In this document: positions 43,321 through 54,764 of the stretch, one piece after another
Position numbering within the stretch: position 1 is the first letter of the stretch
How the letters are laid out: each line of letters begins with the position of its first letter
Assembly: GCA_019009955.1 (NCBI GenBank)
Contig: CM032232.1
Location: forward strand, 48,882,501 to 48,946,500
Origin: Riptortus pedestris
Taxonomy: Eukaryota; Arthropoda; Insecta; Hemiptera; Alydidae
DNA: 64,000 bases
Direction: 5' to 3'
Translations under genes and position numbers: made by a program
The notes under the pieces: model-generated
What the model was told of the DNA's origin: nothing
The model's input: only the letters and a program-made list of their open reading frames with translations
Database searches by the model: none

Positions 43321-45513
43321 CTTTTTTTGTTATTTATTTTTTGCTCTCTAAATAAATAAAATATTTAACTTTCTTGAAATATTAGTTATATAAATGGGCA
43401 GAAATCAGAAACACTGAAGTTACAATACACTAGTTATAAAATAAAAGCATAACAGTGAAAAAAATTACATTTATGATATATAGCTTCTGCTTATAGATTA
43501 ATTCTTCACATTATTAATAATTTAGTTCCACATAGATTTTTAATACGGCCTCATAGACTGATAAACAAATGGGTGTGAATGAAATGGATCCTATAATGAG
43601 AATGTTTAACAAATGTATAATTTTGGAACAGGGTAGAAGGGCTCATTTGACCATACACTCCATACTGGAATAGAGTATTGATTTTCTTCAATGCAAGGCC
43701 TTTTTAACTACTAAATAAGACACTGGGGTAGTTTCCTTTAAGACATTTGTTTCTTGAATGTAAACTATTTTATCATTACAATAAAAAAATTAAATTTTAA
43801 TTTAAATTAAAAAATTCTTTTCTAATTAGTTTCCCTGTGACAAAACAAGTTTTGAAAAGCGTAATTACATATTTATAGCTAATTAATTCATTTTTTGATA
43901 ACCAAACATAAATCAAAATCAATGAATGGAATACTTAAGGTTTTTAAATGACAAATCCTGATCAATTTTGGATCAAACTAGAAAGCAAGACGTTTAAATG
44001 TAAGAATTTGATGATAAATATTTTTCACTCAAATTTGGAAAAAGAAAAAAAAAATACTCTTTTCACTACTCTATTAGAAATATAACTTTCAAATAAAAAA
44101 AAAAAAAAAAGCTTTAATTCGAACCTAATGTATACCAAACAATGGCAAAATAGAATATATGTATGTATGTATAAGTGTGTACACACACACACACACATAT
44201 ATATATGTGCATACAAATCTACTCATTTTAAGAATGAATGAATAAGTATCCAGGAAATAGATTGGAATATCCAGGAAAGATTATATTTGAAAAGAATAAC
44301 ACATTTTGAAAAACAATTCTGGGTATTTCGAAATGTTCAGTTTGTACATTATATTTATGTTAAAAATATAATGTACAAACTGACATAAATAAGGATTTGG
44401 TGCAAAAATTTATTTGTAATATAGAATTACTCTATAACTCTGTACACAATAATATCAAGTCACAAAAAATATAAGAAAACAGAAAGAATTTTGTGTTTTA
44501 ATATGAACAAAAGAATAGCTTGATGGAACAATTATGTTAGTGACTCCTTTTCTCTTTGGCGGAACAACAAAAGAATAATTGTGTTCAACTTTTTAAAATT
44601 TAAAATAATTTAATATTTTCCCTTTAAAAAAATCTATAATATTTATTAGTTTATTAATACTTTTAATTTTTTCTTATTATATATTGTTTTGAATTGTATA
44701 TTTTATTTATATTCACAATGTGGGATAAAATTTAATTTGACATCCTTTCTTTTTATAAGGAAATATTTTAAAGTACAATTTGATATATTATGCTTTTTAG
44801 GGGTTATATACTGTAATATTTTATTAGTACACTTAATTGAACTATAACTATAGTGTAACAAGAAAAAATAATAAATTAATTTTAATTGAGGAGTTTTTAA
44901 AACAACGAATTTTCAATATGATACTGCATTTTCCTAAGACCTGATTTTATTTATTTCGTTATGCAAAGTGAAATCCTTTTCTCAAGATGTGACTCAAACC
45001 GATTATTATAATTTAATTAGAATATTAAGCCAATGATGTGAAACTCATAAAGACCACAAGTCTCCTTATAATCTAAAATAGGCATCATACAGCAGCCTAA
45101 GCAAACTTCCTCAATCATACTGCTATGCAAAATGAGCCTAAGAATTGTAAGAGCACCTAACAAGATTAAACTAGATCTCCAGAAACAGTATTTTTAATAT
45201 ATCTGCAATATGTTATATTACCCACTAAAGTAACAAAGGTTTTACTACAATGTACTCTTGATTGTGTGTGTGTAAGACTCCTAAAAGCACCTAACCGAAG
45301 AGTTTTAATGGATATTAATCACCTCTTCAAAAAATTTAGCACACACTCATATTGACTGAAAGTTGAATATTACGTATAAGACCATCATTATTATAATTGT
45401 TATTTATTGTTGTAATTCTTCTTCAGTTTAATTAAAAAAAGTTGCACCTATTTATTTATTTACTTATTAATTTTATTCTATTCATGCAATATAGGAGTAC
45501 TGTATATACTGAC
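43321..45513. other. 5' flank of the CCDC92-like gene
   Basis: AT-rich; contains a (CA)n(TA)n tract at 44181-44206 and a perfect 20-bp hairpin at 44337-44383. No gene recognised. Confidence 0.5.
44337..44383. repeat. perfect 20-bp inverted repeat with 7-nt loop
   Basis: Left arm TCAGTTTGTACATTATATTT (44337-44356), right arm its exact complement at 44364-44383. No coding context. Confidence 0.9.
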
Positions 45514-45684
45514 CAGATTGTTCTCTGTATTTATGGTATTCATTTCACTGGAAAATAAAAAAGACTCATAAATATCTGGTACACATAGTGCTGATCTTCT
45601 TGGAAGACATCTTGAACTGCGTCTTACAGGTGGAAGAACTCCTTTATTTGAAGAAAATACATTTTCAGGTGAACTCATTCTCAC
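45514..45684 (-). CDS. candidate alternative first coding exon (57 codons)
   Basis: ATG 45684 (or 45678) opens MRMSSPENVFSSNKGVLPPV, RRSSRCLPRRSALCVPDIYE and ends NTINTENNL at a GT (gtcagt) in phase 0. Exon 2 of the CCDC92-like gene also begins in phase 0, so this could be an alternative N-terminus, or the first exon of another minus-strand gene. Ser/Pro/Arg-rich; no domain recognised. Confidence 0.4.
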
Positions 45685-48600
45685 TAACTTTTAACTTAAT
45701 TGTTATTTTAATATGAAAATATAAGTATGTTTGAAAATAAGGAACACAAGGAATTTGTAAAGCTTCATTTTGAAACTCCTATAAAAATTATAAGAATATG
45801 GCATAAATATGTAATACATTTTTTCATTTAATTTCTATTGGTGATTTTTGTTATGTTATTAAAAAAAATTACTATTTTCAGTTGGGCAAATTTTGCTTCT
45901 GAAATAGTGTGCTTTCAGGACGATTGGATATGTCTAAACTGTAATAATATAAATATTTCAATTAACAAATGGCTGGGACAATAAACTTAATATATAATTA
46001 TTTGGAAGGTAATTGAAGTAGTGAGGTAATAAAAAATAATGAAATTCAAATTATTTAATAAAAGTGGCTTAACAAATCACTTTAATTAGTTTCTTTTGGT
46101 TAAGTTAAAACAATTAGGGGTGGTTTTAGCTTAACTCATTTTCTCATAATATTTTTAATTGGTATTATATTAATAGGTCAGACTGTTTCATGGATGAGTA
46201 CTCTTAACTATGGAAAGGATATGTGCTTGAGTGACTTCATAGTTTCCACCTTAGATACATATAAACACAGCTGACAACTATTAGTGCAGTACATTCTGTA
46301 TGCTGTGAAGGCTACTTATTAGACTTCTACACCTAAATTGTTCTAAATGAATTAAATTTTTCAAACAATGTTTTCACTCTCTGAGCAGTATTTATAAGTG
46401 GTCAATATTAAGGAACCCCATGTCTACATGTAGATCATCAAACATTCCGTAGAAAGAATATACACTGTTTAAATACTACACACTGTAAGTTTTTATTTAT
46501 GTCTCTTACATTCCAACCATTTCACTATATTTAAAATGTTAAAACTAAAAATTGTAATATTAAATGAAATATTTAAAATATTAAACCTAACATTTTTTAT
46601 GATGAGCCCCATACTAAATACCACTCATACTAAAAAGGTTGACAATCTGTAGGTAACCCAACACAGATTTATTAACATTATGAGAACACGGTAAATTTCT
46701 ACATATTAATTAAATTAGTTATTTATACTAGTAAGGTAATAGTTCATTTTAAAGAATTAATAGATGTTTTTAATTTAAATTCAAATAATAAGTAGATATT
46801 ATATTTAGCCAGTCTAGCTCAATTGCTCATATTTGAGACACCGAGTAAAAGTGTCATTCTATAAGAAAGTTAAATGTTAGTTACATTTTTATTAGGGAAA
46901 TTATACTGTAATGGGTGAATAACATAAGAATAACAGGTATTGAATTTATAAAACATATTCATTTATCAACCCATAACAATTATTATAAAGATTACTACTC
47001 CTATTAGACACTAATTGAGCATTGTATGGTGAATGATAAACTACATCAATAAAGTACGTTAAAAATTTGTTTCAGAACAGCCACAAACAAAAAACATTTG
47101 GAATTGTTCCATCCACACTTAGGCTTAGTCATTGATAGGTCGAAGCCATCTTGGATTATTTTCCTGTAAAGTCCCTTACTAGCTTGCTTACTGTCAGCAA
47201 ATTAAAGAACATTGTCATTTTTCTCAGTTCCAGGATTTGCTGGTACTTGTCCCTAAACTAGGAAGCAGTTTGAAACACTTTTGACCTTCCTGTAGCTATC
47301 AGAAATATGAGAGGATTATCTGATGCTCAATAAAAATTATCTATTTGGTTTAAAATTGAACAACTTTGATAATAAATGATTCTTTCTAGATTCCTTTAGA
47401 GGAAATACTGTTGGCTCGATCTTCATACCCTTAGGAAAAAATGAACACTTACAGTTTGGATCCAAAAATAATTGGTTGGCTCAAGTCTGTCATATGCACA
47501 TCAAAGTCACCTATTCAGTGCAATAACTAAGTATTTCATGTTAATCAGAAAGGTGTGCAAAGGCCCTTTATTATACATTAACTAACAGTGTTCTCATCAG
47601 GAGTGGTGGATGGTAATTGCAGACTTTTAATAAACAGGGTAGACCTAGAGTCATGTGTTCTGTTCCCGTGTGGGGAGTAGGGATTTATTTAGAAACAAAC
47701 TCAATAAAAAAAATCCTTTGTCTCAGCCTGGCTAGAAAAGGGTGGTAACCAATAGGTAACCCATCCTGATTAGTGAATGTTATTAAATAACAAACTAATA
47801 GTAACTGCGTGAGCAGAAAACCAGCAGTTTTTAATACTGATGGTCAGCGAAGAACATTAACGAATACAAAGCATTTTTATCTCTTTGGCATTACTACAAG
47901 GGAGGAGCACACTGATATATATCAAAACATTCTTTTTGTTTTGATTAATGCTCATCCTGTTATTGACACAGTTGTATCCCAATAGGGCATTCCACAAATA
48001 TTACTTTATCATAATCTGGTGCCTCGCTCTTTCTGCTTAAAATGATAATAGGACATATATTTTCCACCACAAATATTTTCATCAGCCTCCAGAGGCGCTA
48101 CAGCATATACTGTAGCAGTCATGTCTCCAGTGTTTAGCTCTCTCCTTTAATATTGAGCTACTAATGTTTCTATGTTATGCATCTTTTTAAGTATTGATTT
48201 TGAGATATTATAAGAGTTTCAAAGTCACTATCAGTGTCCCTCATTTCAACCTCCCCTTTAGCAATGATTACAATTATCCATTTTTATTATGTTATCCCAA
48301 TCAATACATTTTAAAACTAATTTTTCCTTTTGATTTTTTTTCCATATGTTGCAGGAAAGAGAAATTTTCTTTTCAATTAATCCAACAATTTATTATGTGT
48401 GTCCAACAGTTTATTTAACTCTTTGTTTGTGTGTGTATGGTCTTAAACCCCGTCTGTCAATATTATATTGCCCTATTATTTGGAGAAAGGAAATTCACAG
48501 TTTTCAGGAGCTTAATTCTCAGGAAATATTTAATAGCCATCTGATATGAAACATACATTTATTGTGATATCAAGCAGAATGATATGTACTATACATTTCA

Positions 48601-49317
48601 TAAATTCAAAAGACAACTTTAAGTAATTGGTCCCTTTTAATATTCTTTGTGAGAAAAACACATTTGTATTTCTAATTACGATATATGTAGACTTTGGCAG
48701 TTGTAATATTATATAATTCAATTAATTCAAAAGCTGATTCTTGATATTTACATTTTTTATGCTCATCATTCTCAAATATTATCATTTGAGTCTGCAATAT
48801 CTATTACTTCAAGTCTATCAATAGCCAGAATATCCAGATTCTTGATACTATTGCATGACCAATAATTATCGCTCTATTACCATAACAGATAGAAGTTAGT
48901 AGTATCTGTTAGTCACATTATGTTGCCTTAGTTAGGACACAGACTTCAAAGGAGTACTATAGCCTCCAGTTATATTATGAATAGCCTCCATAAGTTTCAT
49001 TAAATAATCAGAATTTCACTTATATACACAATACTATAAAGAGATAAAATGGAACCTTTAGTTTCCTAATGTCTACTATCTTACAAACATTTCCACATCA
49101 ACTTCTAAATCACAAAGCGAACTACAATAATATACATCAAGTTCCCTATCTTTCCAATCCAGAAGACACAAAGGAAATAGAAGACTTTTTAAACTTCAAA
49201 ATCTGTATAGCCATCAGTGAATCAACTATGAAAATAAGATTTTCACTCTTACTCATAATATAATATAATATAATTATTTTTGAATTTCATTTATTTATTT
49301 TTCGTTTACATTTTCAG
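45685..49317. other. intergenic, upstream of two divergent genes
   Basis: AT-rich without a recognisable gene. 47080-47480 and 47630-47770 are somewhat less AT-rich and may be old repeats, but I cannot identify ends or reading frames. Confidence 0.4.
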
Positions 49318-49352
49318 AAAACTGGAGTATCGAATACTAAGATTCATTTGAA

Positions 49353-49439
49353 ATGAGCCACATTTCAAGTGACATCATTCACAAGCAAATATCATTCCTG
49401 GATAAATTGCGGCAAATAAAGACAGAAAATACATTACCA
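49353..49439 (+). CDS. coiled-coil gene exon 1
   Basis: ATG 49353 follows an acceptor-like cattttcag ending at 49317, so the exon probably starts at 49318 with 35 nt of 5' UTR. 29 codons ending TENTLP before gtaagt. The following intron is nearly 6 kb and full of repeats. Confidence 0.7.
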
Positions 49440-50764
49440 GTAAGTAATTTTCCTTTTCTGGCAGCAGATGTTTCTTTTGAGTATTTTTTAATTGTATTGA
49501 TTGATTAGCCAATTCTCTTGAAACTGCATTGCGCAGATATCAATCGTCAGAAATATAGTTGTTGATAAGTTCTAATTTTAATAAGTCATTTATTGTTAAT
49601 GATAATGGTGGAGGTCAGGTTAGCAATGATAGTTAAGGTAAACAAGAAATCAAACATATTGCTACACATTGAACTACATTTTACATTGTGGTTGGTGTAT
49701 GATGACATGACATTACTCCCCAATAAGAAATGAAGTATATCACCAAAGGTCTACTTAAACTAAGCAGATTGCCCATGTCCTGAAATTAAACACAAGTGGA
49801 ATATTCTGAATTCCTCCCTCAGTAAGAATGATATGTACACAAGCTATGAAATTTAAATGAATACAGATATTTTGTCATAGAATAGCTTGACACATAAGCA
49901 GGAGTGGGGATTAATTGAATGTGAGAACAAGAATATAAATAACTGTCAACATTAAAGGCACCTGAATGTGGTTAGAGTGCTAATTGTAGTAAATAATTTG
50001 ATGTCCAAAATTTGTAATCACATAAAAGTAAACATCAATTCCTGTTTGTGACATTAAAGTATAGAATAGTGGGTATAGACAATGTGTATACCCTTAAAAC
50101 ATTTCTCATTTTACTGAAGTATTCTCGTGCAAATAAATTCTATTTTCGACCAGAAGTCAAACCTTGAAATTCGCAAATTTAAACAATGTTTTAGGACAGA
50201 AATATACATTCTAACCACAATTTGTTCTCTACATCTTTTCAATAAAATACATTTCATCCATGCTGTTCATGATATCTTTATTTGATATTCATAGTCAGGA
50301 CAATCCTTGATATTATACTAGTGAGAGTCTACTTCATATGTGTGCAACCACCTGCCCCCATTAAGGTTTGATCCGGCCCCCAAGACATTTTGAAAAAGTC
50401 TGTCACGCAGGGGCGTAAACTAAACAGATTTCCCACGTAAAATTATACAATAGAGAAATCTCCAAACGAGTGCCGAACAGTTTCGGAAACGGCCATAGCT
50501 CGTCCGTTACAGTTAATAAAAATGTAAATATCTTGGTTAATATTCAAGATAGAGAATAAATGTGTATAACAATATTTATAGTAAATGTAATTTGCAATAA
50601 GATTCGTTCTATACAATTTTTCGATCCGACGTATAGTAATTGAGATATTTCGAAATCCCCCTCCCACTGGTCCGTTTCAGCCGTTAACGAACTTGATCTT
50701 TCTTTTTACATAAAACTATTAAATACCAAGTTTGGTGACAATTAAACAAAAAATGTGTTATCAG

Positions 50765-50820
<56 letters not shown>

Positions 50821-53800
50821 GAACGGACCTCATTTTCATCTCCTGGGTAGGATCGATGGACATTAGAAGAAATTTTTTTGAAAATCGCGTCATGAGTACG
50901 ACCTCAATAGCTTAAGAGAATTCTGCTAAAACCCAATTAAACAAAAATATTACACTATTTACTCCAAATGAGGAAGATGAAGAGAGATTTGTGTATTTGA
51001 CCGTAGTTATAAATGCGAACAGTTCTTTTCAATGATGAAAGTTAATAAATCTAAACAACATACAAGGATGACTGAAGATAATTTGGAAACTTCTTTTCGT
51101 CTTTGTATCAGTGGAAATAATCCAAACATCGATGGATTAGTTTTCCAAATTCAAGCTCAAGTGTCTCATTGATTTCGTTGTCACTATTCAACTTTCGTTG
51201 TTTGTAATATTTCCAAATTGTACGATTTAATTATAATGTTGTACCTATTGCGTTGTGGACACTGACTAGCATTTTCAGAGGCTGAGCCATAGGCCATACA
51301 TCCCTAATCTCATTAGCAGATTTCCCTTAAGGGAAATCAGCTATTGAGGTGTAGTACTCATGACGCGATTTTCGAAAAATTTCTTCATATATCCATCGAT
51401 CCTACCCAGTTGATGACGAAAATGAGGTCCGTTCAAAATTATATATATTTTGATCTTCTGAGGGCTCTATATAATTTCACCATGCTTAATCTATCTGATC
51501 CCGAAACCTTGTTGCCCAGCATTTTAAATATATTTAATGCTCTAAGACAATTATATTTTCGTTTTTTTATTTGTGGGCACCAATTGAAATGCTTTCTGAT
51601 TGAATAGGCATAGTAAATAGGTGGCTTAGTTTTGTGTTAAGAAAAACCGAAGGCATCTCTTTCATCTATAAATAGGACGAGGTTAATCCATTCATCTCAA
51701 AGACCTTATTGTTAAATCGTGGAATTTATCAGGCGATTTAAACTTACCTTTGAATGTGAAAAAGACCTATTGAAATTTTTGGCAGTTCTAGAATTAAATT
51801 CGTTGTTTAACAAAGTAGGTTATTTTGCCTAACATTTTAGCAGGTTTCCCTTAGGAGAAATTGAGGCAGAAACATTTCCTCAAACGTACACGTTCCTTAC
51901 GGCTGAAATTGATGTGGGGGGGGGGGAGCTTAGAGGCTGAGAATTTCGAAAATTCGAAATATCTACATTATTAGTCAGATGAAAAATTGATAGAACCAAT
52001 CTTATTATACATTTAATAACCTTTAAATCAAACACACACATTTTCTCTAATATAAATATTAACCAAGATATTTGGATTTTTTAGTTTTTAGCCTTCAGGA
52101 AGCCCCCACTTCTACTCATGCCATAATAACAATTAGATGTTATAACATGAACCTCTTTATTCTTGGCTTAAATACCAAATATTGTTTTCATGGGGCCTTT
52201 ATTATGCGAGGTACACCAAATTCGTTATTCGATGACATCATTTAAGATTTTAACTCGGAAATCTTTGTTATACACCATAGTCGGTATTAAACTGGTTCAT
52301 TCAACACTACAAAGAGCACATTAGTTATTTTGATGGAGGAGTTGATGCTAATTGACATACCGAGTTTTGTTCAGCTTGGTTCAGTATTTTGTATCCACTA
52401 AAATTGTTGTATTCCTCTACAGTTTTTAGCGTATATCTGTTCATACTTTGTTGTACGGCATGTCTGTATATACAGAAGTTACTCTAATAACAAAATAAAC
52501 ACCTTCTGTCAAGTCCATGCTTGCCAAAAATTGAATAGGAAACGAAATATCGTGATTTTTAATTTCACGCCTCTAATCGTTCCTAAAAATGTTGATACAG
52601 ATTATAATTAAAGAGGAGTTAATACCAACCTAATACGAAGTTTCGTTAACTTCTGTATAGCCTTTTGTGGCCTTTAAAATTGATGACTCCCGCAATAGAT
52701 TTAAGCCCTTTATACTTCGGCATATGACAAAAGTTGATATACCATAAGTTACTCTAAATAACAAAATGGTGGAATGCACTTTAACCCCACCCTTGGTGGA
52801 TTAATCGAAAGTCGGGGATCACGTGATTATTATTTTTTTTCTTATTGCTTTTTTAACTCAATTTTAAACAACAACGCCTAATCCAGCGATTTCATGATGT
52901 CCCCAATGTTTACAAACGTTACTTCAGCAAATTTTCAGCTTGGCGGCATCAAGGGTGGAGAGTTAAACTGCATTTTCACGATAACAAAACAAGAAACTTT
53001 TGTTATGTGCATTTTTGCAAAAAAACAAAAAACAAAATAGGAAACGAAATATAGCTATCTTTAATTTCGGGCCTCCCTAATAACCCCACTCCTGTTCGTA
53101 CCTACAAATTTTAATATAGCTTATAATCAGGGAGGTGTAAATACTAAATTGCATACAGACTTTTGTTGAGTTCGGTTCCGTCTTTTATGTCCTTTAAAAT
53201 TGTAGACTCCCGCTTTAGTTTTTAGTGCATATCTCGTTTAAACTTTGTTATTTAACAAAAGCTACTCTATATAACAAAATAAACATCGTTTGCTATGTAC
53301 ATATTTGCCGAAAAGCCAATAGGAAATAAAATATCGCTATTTTTAATTTCAGGCCTCCCTTATAAACACCACTCTTGCTCGTCTCAGAGAATATTTCTAA
53401 TAGCCTATAGTCTAAGTTGGTTTAATTGTAATATACGTACCAAGTTTCATAAAATTCGGTTCAGTGGTTTAGGGGTGAAAAGGTAACAAACAAACAGACA
53501 CCAAAGAAACAAATGGCAGATATCGTGTCTATGGCATGAGAAACAAAATAAAGTCCGTCACGCAGGGGCTGCGTAAACTAAGCAGATTTCCCTCGTAAAG
53601 TTTAGTAATAAATAAATCTACATACTGGTAACACAACACCACCGTGAATAAATACAATTGGAAATAAGAAATGGTTCATCCAATTTCAATAACCTGCTGA
53701 CAGGAAGCGTTAGGTTAGAAATGTAACAAACGGGTCTGCCCGCTTTACACCGGAAAGAAAAACTATTACTGAAATATATCAGAATATAACATATTAATTT

Positions 53801-54342
53801 TATTGAGAACTATTTACTATATCGAGTAATGTAATTAATAATGAGTCGGAATAATTGTTATCCCTATCAATCAAATTTTAGTAGTCGAAAACCTTAAGAC
53901 GGGGGGGGGGATCTCCAGAACATATTTGCATGTATCTCGTATAATAAAGGTCTCTTGAATACAATATTTAGTATTTAAACTTCGAATAATGTGATTTATT
54001 ATGTAGCAGAGTATTGTTTATGTAACATTGGTAGAAGTGGCGGTTTGTTGGTGGCTGAAAACTGAAAAATGCCAATATCTCGGTTAATATTAAAGATAAT
54101 GAATTAATGTACATAACAATATTTATAGTAAATTTAATTTACAATAATATTTGTTCTATACACGTTTTCGATCCGACCCATAGTAACGGAGATATTTCGA
54201 ATTTTCGAAAATCCTCCCCTCTAACCCCCCCCCCCCTGACCGATTTCAGCCGTTAACTTGATTTTTTCTTTTTACATAAAACGACTAAATATCGAGTTTG
54301 GTAACGATTAAACAATAATTGCAACCGCTAGAGCGGTAACAG

Positions 54343-54405
<63 letters not shown>

Positions 54406-54723
54406 TATATATATACAGTTTTGAACGGACCTCATTTTCGTCATTTCCTGGGTAGGATCGATGGACATTTGAAGAAAAATTTCAAAAATCGCGTCATGAG
54501 TACAACCTCAATAGCTGATTTCCCTTAAGGGAAATCTGCTAAATGTGTCATGAAATTTTCAGAAAAAAAATCAATGTACAGACAGAGGTTGCAATTTTAG
54601 CAGATTTCCCTTGAGGGAAATCAGCTATTGAGGTTGTACTCATGACGGAATTTTCGAAGTTTTTCTTCAAATGTCCATCGATCCTACCCAGGAAATGACG
54701 AAAATGAGGTCCGTTCAAAACTG

Positions 54724-54764
<41 letters not shown>

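Noticed and set aside
47630..47770. Possible tRNA-derived SINE (GTGTTCTGTTCCCGT resembling a B box)
   Set aside because: No A box at the right distance and no tail; too weak to call.
52230..53480. CRISPR-like array because of regular repeats
   Set aside because: Units are ~280 bp, diverged, eukaryotic and intronic; no short repeat-spacer pattern.
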